Part shown: positions 26,789 through 40,870 of the stretch, in pieces
How the letters are laid out: each line of letters starts with the position of its first letter
How positions within the stretch are numbered: the first letter of the stretch is position 1
Origin: Phylloscopus collybita
Taxonomy: Eukaryota; Chordata; Aves; Passeriformes; Phylloscopidae
Assembly (NCBI GenBank): GCA_027886175.1
Contig: JAJNNQ010000024.1
Coordinates: 33,707,001 to 33,771,000 of the forward strand
DNA: 64,000 bases
Direction: 5' to 3'
Notes under the pieces: generated by a model
The model's database searches: none
What the model saw: only the letters and a program-made list of their open reading frames with translations
Told to the model about the DNA's origin: nothing
Made by a program: the position numbers and the translations under genes

Positions 26789-29700
26789 TAATGATTCTTA
26801 TATTGCTGGCTTCCAGCACTTTCTTTACTGGTTGTGCAAGGTTAAGTAAATTTTGAATTTTTCAATACTGTTGCCTTGCAAAATTCCTTCCATTGTTTGT
26901 CTGGTCTGAATATCTTCTTAGTTTGTAAGAGCTGTTGGGGCTGAATGGTGCCAAAACATGGAGTGAAGCCTTTCCTCTGCACACCCTCTGCTCCATGGAC
27001 AAATGCCTGGAAAACAGTCTGATTTATAGCAGATTTCAAGCCTGTGGATCCCCAAAGGGAACCTCTGTTAATATCTGAGGGGAGATTGCACTGCATGCAC
27101 AGAAATGTTTGAGTGATATGAGGGCCTGTTCCTAAACTAGAGCAGATGCCACCCATTTGGCTTTGCCATGAGACTCTGGGCTATCAGCAGCCCTTGGCTG
27201 AACACATGGATGCTGAGCAGCTCCACTGTCCCAGAAGGAGAGCAGGAGTGAGCAGCTGGAGGAGGGAATACCACTAGCCACAAGTCTGTTTGCCACATCC
27301 ACGTCTCCAGCACAACTGCAAGCCTTAGCTTTCAACAGGAGCTGCTGAAGAATGCCCTTGGTTTGAGAGGGCTGGGGTAGGGCTTAAGCCTCCTCTTCAC
27401 ATCTGTGTTTCCTGGGTTTTGGAAATTTTCCTCCAAACCACAGCTCTCTTAGAAGCTCTGAGACATTCCTTCACCCCTGGTTTAAACAATAATACAACTT
27501 TATTCGGTAGTTATCTGTCTCCTGCCCAGCACTTCATCAACAGGGCACAGAGCTTATGTCTGCCTCACGTAGGCAGGCATCCTTTCCCAATTTTTTTGCA
27601 AAGTATGAAAGGCTAACAGAAGAAAGCTGGTTGCTATCTGTGCTGCTGCTTAATCCTCAGTCTCCAATTCCCGCTATCAGCAGTATCAGGGAGACTTTTC
27701 TCTCTGCCACCATGTTGCAGAACTGCAGATAACATAATCCTAAATCCCAGGTAAAGTTTTTACCCTTCTGCCGTGCAGCTTTAGTTTTGAAAACAAAGTC
27801 TGTTGCATCAGATGAATCACGGCTGGTAATATTCTCCTTCAGCCTATACTGACTTAGCATCAGACCAAACCCCATGTGCTTTCTGCTGTCTTATTTTCTG
27901 AAACTATTTTCAGTTTTCATTTGAAAATGTCTTTTAATGTGGCCTTGCATGTAAGATCTTCTGGGAAGAGGAATTGAAAATATTCCATGATGCATCTTTC
28001 CCTCCTGAAAAGCTTTGATTTATGGCTAAGAAGAATTACTCGTGCTTCCCCATAAAGTAATTTTTCCAGCATGTTGGCTACAGAGTGGGTAAGATTACTT
28101 CCAAACCCAGATAGCTGTGGATTTATCAAGCCATCTAAAATGCACATACACATGCACATATGTTTAAAAACATCAAGTGGGGCATTTTTTTTTTTCTGTT
28201 ACATAGAACAAATTCAATCAAATTCATTAAGCTGCCTTGGTTTATTACCAATGGAGTTGAGGCTGGGCTCTGGTCCAGGGACTGCATCTGTGCAGGTATT
28301 ATTGCCATGATCACCTGCACTTGTCATAGACCAGATTTTTTCTCTGTGCGCTAATTACAACCATAACCTGTGCTTTAGCTGCAAACAATAACGTCTTATA
28401 GGAACAGACCCTCATTCTTAACTGCATTACAGGAAAAGCACATGATTCATGATGGCATTTTTTGGAAAATCCCAAGTGGCTGGAGTCTAAGCAGTATGGG
28501 AAATTATGATGAGCCAACCTCCAAGTTCCCGTGGGTGCTCATGATAGGCCTGTTCAGGGACACACTGTGGGTGAACTTTGTGGGTTAATGCACTAAGTAG
28601 AAAGGGTACATGGGGGCCTTTTTCCAGGAATGAGCAGCTACAGCACTGGGTTTTCATAGGAGCAGCTGTGACCCTGCCATCTCCAGACATGTAGGCTTGC
28701 TTCAAAAGTATTGGCTTTTATGTGGATGTGGGTTAAAGGTTAAGAAACTATTATTTTTGTCCAAATATCAAGTGATCATGGCCACTTGGCAATGTGACTG
28801 CAGAGGAAGGAGCTGGAGGAAAATCCTGGCACATCACAGACTGGGAATTAAGAATCTTGCAAGCATGCTGTCTCCTCTGAACCTCACAGGTTCTAGGCTG
28901 CTGCTCCTGAAGCAAGTTCATGCCACCTGTGCCTGTGCCACTGGAACATTGGGGACTACAAGGAGCTCAGCAAATCCAGGCTACCATGATTAATCCTGGA
29001 GGTGCCAATGGCACCTTCCAGTGCAGGTCCTGACCAGTGTGGTATCTGCTGTACCAAAAAAGAGGGCAAGCCATCTATACAATTTTTCCTAAATAAGCTT
29101 GGATTGCAGTGCAGAAGAGTTTGACCTGTAAATTAGAAAGCCAATTAGAGGAGAGACCTGGCTCTGTATTCCTTAATGTGACCACAAGCTGCTAACAGGG
29201 TGTGGTGTCCCATGCATGCTGTGGGGTCTAAAGACACCTCCTGCTCCTGCACCTGCCCAGAGTCTGTGGCTGCTGGAAACCCTCCCTAAGTCCTGAGCCA
29301 GTTCCATAAAATGGGAGGGAAATTTGGCTGCTTTAGAAAAGCCACCCCAAATGGATGCATCCCTAGAATCTCACATTCTTGACATGAAAGGCTTACTCAA
29401 ACAGTTGGAGGGCCTCTTCACAGTCAAGTCAAATAAAGCACCAGAACTGTAGCCATGATTTTCTGAACTTGTTCGGAAAATTTCTCTTTTTGGGCACCTG
29501 ACTTGGTGTGGTCCTCTGGCATCTAAAAGATTTGCTGTGGTCTTGTTGACACATGTCAGGTTGCTCACATGAAGACCCCAAAAACTTTCCAGTGGCAGGA
29601 AGCTCTTGCTGCCTGCTTCTCTTTGTAAAAAGAATTTATTACTAAATGCATCATATATGATTATCAAACCTCCCACCTTCTGTTTTGGGTCTTTCAGGGT

Positions 29701-30754
29701 GGAACTAAAAAAAAGCCATGCACAACAGTGTCTCTTTGGGGCTTCATAGTTAAACATTATCTTTTTCCCCCTATAGTAACAGGAGAAGAATAGGTAGTGA
29801 CAACTGATGGAAGAGGAATTTGAGCATCTGGAACAGGGTAAAATCCAAGAAAACAGGGAACTCTGCTAGATTTTCTTCCCACCCTGAATTCAGAATAGTT
29901 TTTCCATCCCACAGAAACACTCATGGAAGGGAGATGCTTTTCTCCCTGCTGTAACAAAAAGCATGCTGTGAATCAAAGGTGCTTCCAAGAGCATCTGGAA
30001 ATATTTCCCACCCCAAGCAGAGGCTGGTTATGCCTGCTGTGAATGCTTTGCAGCACCTCTCTCCCAAAAAAACCCAACAAACTGGGTGAAAGAAAACTCA
30101 GCTAGGACATGTTCAGGGGTGTGGGGGGCAGCAGGTGGGTGAAACAAGGGCTGGATGTGGGTCAGCAGCTGGTACAGCTGTGTAACAGCAGTGTATGCTG
30201 CTGTGAATGCAGTGCCAATGGTCCTGGGCAACTGCTTGACTCTGTCATCACACAGGGCTTGTTTCCAGCTGTCCTGGTGCCTTTACCAATGGGAACCACA
30301 TGGTTAAGAGCAAAGCTTGGTCTGTGGAACCCCCTGAGTCCCACCTGGGTGTCAGTGTCCTGACTGGCAGCAGGAGGCCCCCCCAGGTTCAGAGTTACTG
30401 TTGAGTGCAATTGCTGGGGCACATTTCTGTGGTGCTCTTTTGTTGGCAATACCTTGTTTACTCTGTGGCCATTTCACAAAGTAAACAACATCCTGAAGCA
30501 ATGGTCAGGATCACTTTGGTGAGTCTGATACACTGAGGGGATCCCTTCTGTATCCAAACCATCTCTGCTACAGGCACGTGCCCCTTTGAAGTGAAGATGC
30601 AGTAATTTATCCTGGGACTGTGCTGCTTTCTCTCAGGGAGACCAGGAGGGGTCCTTATCTCTCATCTGACCTCCTTATTTTAAGGGGAGGAAGGCTTTGT
30701 TGGCCATGTGAAACCGCAAGAATTTGCTTTTCAGTTGGCATGCTCTGACACATA

Positions 30755-30830
30755 TTTCCTACATGATCTTGGCCAGTCATTTGAGTTCTCAGTGTTTCAG
30801 TTTCCTGTGAGAATATTAAGATTTCCCTTA
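30755..30830 (+). mobile_element. Possible MIR SINE relic
   Basis: The segment CATGATCTTGGCCAGTCATT, TGAGTTCTCAGTG, TTTCAGTTTCCTGTGAGAAT resembles the MIR core (the part reading gtgaccttgggcaagtcact ... cctcagtttcctc). Only about 75 bp are recognisable and divergence is high. Confidence 0.6.
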
Positions 30831-31665
30831 CCTTGAGGTTGTATTCCTTATTGTCAGGGAGGGGCTAGAGGATCACAGGAGAGATGGATGCTACATGACT
30901 TGGCACCTACGTGTGCTATAAAAAGCCCTCAGCAAGATGCCTCTCCCTTTCTTCTCTGTTCCTCTGGGAAGGGAGGGAGGCCTCCTGGTAGCCAGTTCTG
31001 CTTGCAATGGGTTCCTAAGAGCTGGTAGATATGGTCTTCTAAAATGATGCCAGTTTTCCAGACCAAGATAGCCATCAGAAGACACATAACTTTGACTGCA
31101 GGCTCACCAGTGGGTCACAAATCCCATCTGCGAGGGCATGGTTAATTCAGCCCAGCTACCAGTGCTGCCAGGTGCTCCAATTCTTCCAGCTGCTGCCCCT
31201 CTAAGCAGGGCTGGTTGGGTCTATTGCTCTGTCATGGACTGTGTCAAGTAATAGACATAGAGGGGTTTTTTATGACTCATTACATGAAGAAAGCCTCCAG
31301 TTTTCTGAGCCTGAGAGAGAGCAGCTTCTGCAATTAAATGGATGCTGTTGGCACAGGCTGTTCTCTTTTGCTGGTTTCCTAGTGGTAAACTCCCAGCAAA
31401 ACCCTTGGAGAGTGATACGTGGAGAATACATAAAGACATAATATGGCAGGGAAGAACATCAGAAAATTTTCTCATGCGTGTGTCTGTCTGTTGAGATGTA
31501 TTTATTATCAGTTTCATGTAATTTTATATTTTCCAATGTATTTCAGATATATGGTATGATATAAAAACACAGAGTCTCGCGACAGTGTTACAAATGATTG
31601 GAAATTACCAGCTGGGAAATTTGTCTTCTACAATATATAACACAATGGAAGTATGCTGTATTAGA

Positions 31666-31697
31666 AAACAAACAAACAAACAAACAAACAAACAAAC
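31666..31697. repeat. CAAA microsatellite
   Basis: About eight tandem AAAC units followed by CCCCAAAACCCC. Confidence 0.95.
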
Positions 31698-34082
31698 ACC
31701 CCAAAACCCCCCTATATTTAAAAAAATGAAATAATAAAAAAGAAATACTTGTCATAAGCAATCTGTTTCCCAGGAATATTCTGGATACAAAGTGGAGATT
31801 TATAAGCCCTGCAGTGTGTGCAGAGAAAAGGGATGAAAACACGAGCCTCTGGTTGGCATTAAAGGGCAGTGGCATTCCTGCAGCTCTCTGCGTCCAAGCC
31901 ATGTGTACAGCACGGATCGCTTCCAGCCGGGAATCCAGCAGCGCTGCCGTCCTCCTTTCCAAAACTTGGGAAGACTGCACTTCCCTGGTGGGGCTTGCAT
32001 GGGTACCGGACAGATGTTTGGTAGTCAGCAGTTGGCCTTGCTAAGCTTTGGACGTGATTCCGGACCTTCTCTTTTTCTCTGTTTCCCTCAGAGACAAGGA
32101 AATAAATTACTTTAATTCAGCTGAGGATGCGAAGAGCTGCTGTTCATCATGGAAGAAGTAGACATTTGCATTTGTTGTGAAGGTAACTGGATTTTTGAAT
32201 AACATGTATTTCAAAATAATTGTGCATCCGTGGGAATTCAATTCCTGCTTTTCTGCCAAATCACCAGACATCTGTCAATGGATATAAAACTGGATGTATT
32301 TGACTTAATAAGTAGCAGGCTGTTGTTGTTAGGACCTGCCACCCAGAGAAGCCGTGGCAAACGCCATGCATTTGGCTATTGATGACTGTTGATCCATGTG
32401 CCAATAGCAATAATAAGGCTAACCAAACTGGCTCATGGAAAGGTGAAAAAACCCCCAGACTTTCATCCCAGCTTGGGAAACAGGCAGCATCTACCATTCT
32501 CACATTAGCCAGCACACAGAGGGATGTGGAATCAGAGTGTAAAGGGCCAGAAGTGATGAAAAACATACTTCACATTGCATTTCTGTGAAAAATTGCTTCC
32601 AGGAGTGTGGTGGTGGGAGAATGGGCCCACTGACCTGATCAGTGAAGGCTCACATGAGTAGCAGCCAGGGCCTTGGCTGGGGCAGGGATATAAACCTGCT
32701 TGTCTTGGCCTGAACAGATCAGTGTTGGTGGATTCCATTCACAAAAGGAGGAATGCCTCATATTTTAGTGCAATGGGTAGCCTGATGTAGGAGTCCTTCT
32801 ACTTTATGGCATCCTTGAACTATCTGTTTTTCCTAGTCTCATAACCATCTGGTAGTCATTAATATCCCCTTGGAAAGCCAGGAATTTCTTTTCCCCCCAA
32901 AGGCATGTAACTTTCCATGCTTCTTTGACTCTTCACAGAGCCTCCAAGAAAATCTCTCCAAGCTACTTGCTAAAAAACTGTTTTTAGGCAATAGATTTAC
33001 AGCTGAAGAATATCTCAAGCTTTTCCTTTCCACACAGGCATCTTCCAAGGCCACATTCCCAGTCTGTTCCCTTGGGTGGGATAAGTGCACGTGGCCAAGG
33101 AGGTGTCAGTGAGGGAGAGGCTCATGGCAGCCAAAGGCAACCACCATCTGAGCTCAGCTTCACCTCCTTCATAGCCAGCAAAGAGAAACAGTGAATTCTG
33201 GAGTGTGAAGCATCTGCCCTAATGCAGCCATCTGTCTTGGGATGAGATGGATCACAGCCCTATTGCTCTGGATTGACTGTAATGGGAGAGTATCACAATT
33301 AGTGGGATGGATGGCAATACTTTGGAGCCTAATGGTGGGCAGGATGGACACCTCCTTTGATCGCTTGTGTTGGAGGAGAAGCTGCTTCTACTATATGTGA
33401 CAGGTCTGAAAAGGATCACTGGCAGCTTTGGCTTCAAGTGTGCATGAAAATCTATCCGTTCTCCTGGATGGCTGGTGGCACAGTGACCTCAAGGCTGGAA
33501 CAAAATCCTGATGCAAAATGAATTCCTAAAAATGGGCAGAGAGTATTTATGGAGCTGAGAATGGATTCACTCAGTCCTTTTTGAATATACTAAAAATAAG
33601 TACAAACACTAATGGCCTCTTTAATGGTTAGAAAGACATTAATGTTAATGGACTTCTCTCCTTGCTATCCACTCTCAGCCTAAAATGTGTTTGGTGTCAT
33701 TGGCCAAAGTCAGACAACATCACCCAAGCTAATTCTGTCTGAGTGACTTAATGAGCAACACAGGCACTCCTCTAGGGATTTCAGGTGGCACAGCTGTGAA
33801 ATACTTAGTGAGATAAGGACCAATGCTGTTTCAAAATAGTCCAAAAAAACACATCAAATCCAATTTTTGAAATGCTAGGACTATGTCCTCTGCATACTGC
33901 TGTGTTTTCTGTCCCTGCTTTTTTTACAGAAATAGCCAGGGAGCAGGGCAGGGTGGAGAGGGGGAGGAGGGGAAAGGAAAAAACCCACTAAAGGCAAATG
34001 TGGGAGAATTTGATATATCTATATAAACCTGTATTTTTTTTTTTTCTATTTCAGCTCATTGTTGTTGTGGTTTTATTTTTTT

Positions 34083-34084
<2 letters not shown>

Positions 34085-34117
<33 letters not shown>

Positions 34118-34136
34118 TCTTTTTTTTTTTTTTTTT
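34085..34136. repeat. Poly-T tract (T32, GTC, T17)
   Basis: Two T runs interrupted by GTC, flanked by T-rich sequence from 34032. Low-complexity DNA. Confidence 0.97.
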
Positions 34137-35447
34137 CTGGAGATGGAAAATTTTGTACTTGCAATTTATAATCTTGCAGTATCACCTTTGCATGAAATGG
34201 GGGAAGGTGGAGGGAGGATGGGGAAAGCATTTCTGGTAATATCCAGCTGCTTTTGTTAGATCACATGCTAATTCCCAATCTTTGTATTCCGAAGCCTTAT
34301 TTACATTACATTATCATTTCATTTAAGGGCCCCTCGGAGTTCTCAGTCACTTTGGGGAGCTCTCTAAATTTGCCTTTCATCACGTATTAATGAAGTGTTA
34401 ATAGCTCACCCAAGCCATTTTTGAGCAAACACCATGTGATGTGTTTGTGTTGTGCAAACAGCCCGTGTGCTTTGCTAATACACGACCGGTGGGGACCAGG
34501 CATCTGCCACCTCCCTGATAATTTCTTCTTCCTCTGCTTGCTTTGCTTGCACATGGCATCCCCGCCCTTTGGAGGCCAGCCTGGACCTCTCTGCACAAAA
34601 CTGAGCTCCTGAAGCTCCGTGCACCACGTCTGGTGGCAGAGGACAGGAGGAGGAGGCAAAGTCACTGAAAACTGGGCAGTTCCTGGAGGCTGGTCCTAAG
34701 CAGGAGGTCTGCTGGATGTGTGCACATCTGGCAGCTGGCTTGCTCCAGAAATCAGGCAGAGCAAGGGGAGAGGCAAGGGTGGTTGATGACCTCTTGCTGC
34801 CCAAATTGGTAGCACAGAAGGTCTGAGCCTGTGCCGTGCTCCCCAGTGCCTCAGGGATTTTGGGGTTTTGACTTGCCTGTTGCTGCCTGTGCTTTAGCTG
34901 TTAATTCTGTCAGTGTTTGTGCCTAGTTATTGATTTCTGGTGAGTTCTTCTATCCAAACAAGAAGAATTTTTTTTTTTAATGAGCTGGGTAAAAAACTGA
35001 AAATGTACAATCATGAGCAACTTAAATTTTCTTGGCTTTTTTTTTTTTTATTTTTTCAAAACAACAAGTTGCAACTGCAGAGGGGGAAATCCAGATTTTT
35101 TTTTATTTTTTTTTTTTAGTCCCCACTATGAGAGTGTGTTTCATCAACTTTATTTCTTAGGTGGTCAGGAATCACACATTTTCCATATTCCCTTCTGTGT
35201 TGGCTCTTGTGCATTTTCTTACCTTCCCTTTTTTTTCTTCAGCTGCTGCTGGACACCTTCTGCCCCGAGCAGGCAGTGCTCAGATTGCTGCTCCTGAAAT
35301 AGAGAGAGATGTAAAATCTGGTACTCTGGGGGATGTTTCCCTGGGCATCATGCTAAGCTCTTGCAGGATCAGACTGTTGCCTCCATGCAAGTGATGGGAA
35401 AAGGCAGAGTATTTTAAATATAGTTTTGGGAAGAGCTTATTGACAGG

Positions 35448-35480
35448 TGCTTAATAAATGCTTAATAAATGCTAAATAAA
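35448..35480. repeat. 11-bp tandem repeat, three copies
   Basis: Units TGCTTAATAAA, TGCTTAATAAA and TGCTAAATAAA. Each carries an AATAAA hexamer, giving three polyadenylation-like signals 11 bp apart. Confidence 0.95.
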
Positions 35481-38260
35481 TGCCTCTTCCAGACGTCAGT
35501 GCTGTGTGAGAGAGGGAGTAATAAGCCTTCTGAAGAAGGTTTTAATGTCCCAAAACAATCCTTCCTGAGGCATCCCCAGCATCCCCTGGCTGCCAAGGCA
35601 GCAGGGCAGGGCAGCAGGGGGCTGTGCTGGGGACAATGCAGAGCCTGGTTGTGCGAGATGGGCCCTGATCACTTGGAAGGTGGTGGGGAAACATCACCTT
35701 CTACAGGAGCAGACCTCGTTACTGATTCAGCATTCCCATTAGCACATTTGCATTTGCTAATGACATTTGCAGGCCCCTGCAAAGGACAGGGAGGTGTTTC
35801 TTGCAGCCTTTGCAGCCTGGGCCATGCTGTGTTGGGAGATCCACCACAAAGCCCTGCTGCAGGGATGCTGTAGTTTTTAAACATTTTCAAGAAGCATGGT
35901 GCCTCCTTTCTGTTAATGCACCTCCCATTAATTCTCTAGGATATGTGAGAGGATGCAACCCTCTTACCGCTGACCTTTTAATAACAATAAAATCACTCAG
36001 TGGTGCACTTTATTTTGATTTATCATTGCACAACATAAAGGGATTATATATCAAAGGAGGCACTAAAATGATAAGACTAATAAGAAGAGACCAGAGGAAG
36101 ATGGGGAATAACTGGAAGAAGTTTCATTGGTATTTTCAGTCAAAAGAGATAGGAAACTATGGCTTATCTTGAACGGCCTTGGGAATGATTTTTTTCTTCT
36201 TCTTTCCAGCAGCTGAAAATGCATAGATCATGTCAAAATAAACTCATATTCAAAAAAGAAAAAATATACTAGGCTATGTAGAATTTATCTCCAATCATTG
36301 GAGTACTGGACATTTTCTGCAGGCTTCAGCTCTGTTATTTTTTCATATTTAAATTATTTTCAAAAAAGGAGATTTATCCATAGCTGTCATATAGTTTGAT
36401 TTTATTTCCCTTTTATTATCAGGCAGTTTGATCCATTGGCAGAGCAAATATCAAAAGTTAGGCTTGTCAAACACCTCAAGATTTTCTTTTAAGAGAAGAA
36501 GATGTTAAAGGGGAAATGATTGCTCTAAACCTCTTATTTTATCCCCCTTACACACAAGCTGACAGGTAACAGCCACGGTGTTTGGAGCACGAACACGTTT
36601 GTCAAAGTGATGCGTAGGACAACCAAAATGCTTTGTGAGTTTGAGTTATGTTTGAATAGATTCAGTAAGAATTTCCAGGAAAAGTCTAGGAATATCAAAA
36701 TATGACTTTTTTCCTTTATGGCTCAGTGACAGTGAGTGTTTTTACATATTTAAGGGATATTTAAAGAAATCCTTATTGTATAACAGCATTTTTGTTACAA
36801 AAACTGGCTTGTGGTAAAAGAATAAAAATTTTTAAAACACGCCCAAATCATTCTGTACAGAGCTAGAGGTTTTGTGTGAGCTTTTTACCATTGTTTGGCC
36901 AAAAAGCCCAAACTCTCCCTTCCATTTCCAGCTGACCTCCTTTCTTTTTTGCTTTCTTCAGCAGAGCAGCAACTGCACCAGGAGAGGACCGAAAACAGGA
37001 GGCTAAAATTCAGCTCATCTGCGTAGACACGGGAGGTCACCTCGTCCAGTCTCTTTCTTCTTGCTGTAAGCCTTGGAAATTACCAACCATTAACATTTCA
37101 TCAGTCCAGGGATTTGGATGGCAGCTGGCAGAGGAGCTGTCTGAGAGCAGCACAGGCTGTGCTGCAAGCCAGCCCTTCTGAGGGTGTTTTAGGTGCAGCT
37201 GCTGTGGTTACGTCAAGTGCTGGTTGTGACTGTAAGGCCATGCAGCCTGGCCAGCCTGCTGATGTCACAGCTGGACTCCAGCCCTCTGTGTGCCTAGAGA
37301 GGCATAAATCCACTGCAGACTGTGAAAAGAAGGGAAACAAGTAGGAATGAGGTCTGAACACACAAGGAAGGAAAGAAAAGAAGCAAGTAATTTTAAATAT
37401 GGGGTTGGCATGCTGTTTTTTGGGCTCCTGTCTTTGAGAAATCCACGGACAGGTGTAAAACCAGGGTTAATGGGGCACTGGAAGGTCACAGACACTGGGA
37501 TGAGGGGAAGGAGGCAGGCAGCAGCCAGAGCTGGAGAAAACGAAAAAGAAGTGAAATACCAGTGTCTGAGCAAGTACAAGTGGGGCTCTGATGCTCATTG
37601 CAGTCCCAGCTGAAATGGGTCCTTCAGCCCATTCCTGAATCAGGACCTTTATGAAAGACATCTTTGGCTTTGCAATTTCATCCTGTTGGCTGGTTTAGGA
37701 GCTGAGTTCCTCACAGCACGTTTCCTGCTGGGATGCTGGGGAGCATTTCTTTTCTTAGTCCAGGAGTGGAAAGTAAAAGATGAAGAGGAAAAGCCTGAGT
37801 TTAAAAGGTTGGGTTGGGTTGTCTCCATCAAGTTCAGGTTACTTTATTTTACTGTAGAGCCAGTTCATCCACTTTTCTGAGGATGCTGGTCCTGTGGACA
37901 GGGAGATGGCCAGAAGACACAACCAGTCACCAGCCCACCTAAGACCTCAGTCACTCGTTCTTTGTTGGTTGTACAGGAGTGTGTGGCAGTGGGTTCTTCT
38001 ACATGTTTGAGCTAGAAAACTAAATTCAGGAGGAAGAATTTGGCCATCTCTAAGAAGTTTTATGTTGCAAAGTGTAAAAACAGGACTGCTTTTTATGTCT
38101 TCCCAAGGGTTTTCATAGAGGTCTCTGCCTTTCCCTGCTTGATCATAGAAAATATTGAAAACATCCTTGGACCCAGATCACTCTCTTGCACAGGTTCAGG
38201 GCCAGAGCCAGAGCTTCTGCCAGCACAGATGGTGTTGTTAGACATGTGAGGGGAATATAG

Positions 38261-38306
<46 letters not shown>
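38261..38306. repeat. A46 homopolymer
   Basis: Forty-six consecutive A followed by G and a short A-rich tail. The preceding 250 bp do not resemble a known gene or SINE. Confidence 0.97.
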
Positions 38307-38308
<2 letters not shown>

Positions 38309-39289
38309 AAAAGAGACAAGTAGAAAAGTGCATTTCAAGAGTCGTCAGCCCTCCAACTTTGAAGTGCCAGGGCATGTTTGCTGCAGTCATTTCTCAAGGT
38401 CCCCACAGAATTGCTGAGAGGAAGAAAGCCGTGTTTAGAAAAGCTGCCAGATGACAAGACCTGGGGATGTAGGGCACAGAGCAATCACACAGTGCTTTGC
38501 TTGCTCAAAGTGCACCTGCAGAGAGGAGAGCAGGGATGGGAGTGCATCTTTGTAACAATGGGGGGAGCACAGGAAGGGATGGAGAATCTGCTAAATGCGT
38601 ATAAATACATGAAAATCTATCTTGAGGCTGCTCCTCTGAAAAAGCCACACTGATTTCTATATGCACAGATATTTCTGCGTGAACAAACAGCTCCATTTCA
38701 GCTGTGGGCTGTGAGCAGCACACCTTGGTGTGCCTGTATAGGTGTGAAACCCTGAGCTTCCCAAGGCCATGGGCATGCAGGACACCTCCCTTGGTGCTGC
38801 CCTATCCAGTCCTGGAGGTGAGTGTTTCTGGTGTGATGTCCAGTGAGCACTGGGGAGGGCCTGGAGGAGAGGCAGAGCAATGCCAGCCACAGAATTCTCT
38901 TGCCCCAATTATTTGCCTCAGTGCAGAGCTGACCCAAGCAAGAATGAACAGAAGAGGGCCCGAGATCAAGTGCAGCACATGTCCAAAATGACAGACAGAA
39001 CACTCTAACCTGTTACAGCTGCCATTTCAGGCTCCTGGACTAAAACCCAGGTATGCTGAGATCCTCCAGGTAACATTCCACATGTGTCCAGTGCAACACT
39101 GGATTTTTCTTCATGCTCCTTCTTATCCACCTTGTTTCTGGAACTTCCCTCCTTGCTGCTGCTGGCTGGCTGTTGGCTCCTTTTCCTGAGCCACCACCAG
39201 AGCCTGAGGAGTATGAACAACACTTCTGGAATGGCCTAAAGCTGTCCCTGCTGCAAGGCAGTTCATCAAAAATTCTTCATTAAAAGGCT

Positions 39290-39467
39290 TGTCAATGGAG
39301 CAATGGCACCAGCTGCCCATGGATGTGTCACCATCCCTGAAAGGATTCAAAAGATGTGAAGGTGTGGAACCTGGGGACATGGTTTAGTGGTGGACTTGGC
39401 AGTTAATGGTTGGACTCAGTGGTCTTAGAGGGCCTTTCCAGCCTAAAAGATTCTGTGATTCTATGAT
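39290..39467 (+). mobile_element. CR1 LINE, 3' tail fragment
   Basis: The fragment contains GGCACCAGCTGCCCATGGAT, the TCACCATCCCTGAAAGGATT segment, the GGTTGGACTCAGTGGTCTTA segment and a terminal GATTCTGTGATTCTATGATG. The ending consists of CR1-type octamer repeats, so this is an intact 3' terminus with severe 5' truncation. Confidence 0.92.
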
Positions 39468-40870
39468 GAGGTCTGGTTGCATAAAACTCCTGGAGGACAT
39501 GAGTGTCTTCTGGATGGAAAATAACACAGCACAGCAATGAGTTAACAGATCCCTCTCATCTCCTGCTCTTGGAGGCAGAAATCAAAGCCATCTCATGGTG
39601 TCTCTGGTTTGCACCACTTCACTGGTGGTGTGGCTCTGCTGAACAGACTTGCTGTAATTATCTGCCCACTGACTCCTGCCTGAGAAATCCTGGGGAAAAA
39701 GAAATATTTTCTGAGCTTTGGGTTAAAAAAATCCACTGTTTCTTGAGAGAGAGACTTGGAGATGCTCAAGCACACTGCAGCAGGTTGAAGTCCAAGCTCA
39801 GAACTGTGTTTTGCCTGTGGTTCTATTTCATTTAATTCAGAGAGTGGGAGATGAGCTGGTTTTAAACCCAAGCATGCTGTGCTGTTAACAGTAAGGATGT
39901 GGTGCTTACCCTGTTCCTATATCCCTTCCCATCCTTCTCTGAGTAAATCCTGACAAGGATGTGCTGGCTGAGCTTAGGAAGGCTCGTGGTTTTGCAAACC
40001 CTGTGCTGGAGCAGAAGGAGGTGTTGAAGTTCGTGGTTTACATAGTGGGTTGGCGGTTTGAGCAGTTTTTTTAGACAGAACCCAAGAAATGTTTTTAAAG
40101 CATCCAACTCAAAATAATTAATTAGGTTCCCTTGCCTGGACTGTCCTTGTTTCAGCAGGCTGCATTCAAAGGGCCTCCTTTGCCCTGGAAAATTCTCTGC
40201 AAAGGATCACCATCCAAAAATGGATGGTTTCAAACCAGAACTGCCATGATTTGACAAGGCTGAGCTCAGTTGTTTCAAAGGGATGCATTAATGACCAGAT
40301 AATTTTTTAAACCAAATCCCATTTTGCAGAAGAGTCTCTGTCTCTGCTCTCAGCAGCAGCTCAACTTTTCTGTATCTGTAACCTACACCTTTGTGGAGGG
40401 GGGCCAAAGGCATTGAGAGCACTGGATTGCAGCTGTGGACTTGTGCAGGGGAGGGAAAGGAGGGTGCTGCAGCCAGGATTTACCTGCCCACGCTGTCTCA
40501 TCACTGCATGGGCACATGCACCCTCTCACAGCACACACCTGCAGAGCTAAACAGTCCTGGAGGGACCCATACTCAGGTGAGCTGTGTGATGTGGTGTGTG
40601 ATGTGCTGTGCCAGCCAGCCAGCAGCACAGTTTTGGCCCTGAGAAGGGTCATGAAGCTGGAGCACTTACTCCTGGAGGGATGACCCACCTGAAGGCCCAT
40701 TGCTTGTGTTCTACCTGTTCATTTCTCCCAGAGAAATATGATCACCATTCTTTGGTTTTAATACTTTTCAACTATATATGAGATGTGGCCCACAGTTGAG
40801 GTTTTAGTTGCTTTCCTGTGGGAATGCAGGACAATTTCTTTCTGTGCTCCCCCCATTGTCACAAAGACGA

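Larger units (their letters stand above)
26789..39289. other. Intergenic, no gene seen
   Basis: Long stretch with only low-complexity tracts, a possible MIR at 30755 and the 11-bp tandem repeat. No CpG-island-like region that could mark a promoter is apparent. Confidence 0.55.

Noticed and set aside
37020..37070. GGAGGTCACCTCGTCCAGTC resembling a CR1 end
   Set aside because: No further CR1 sequence on either side.
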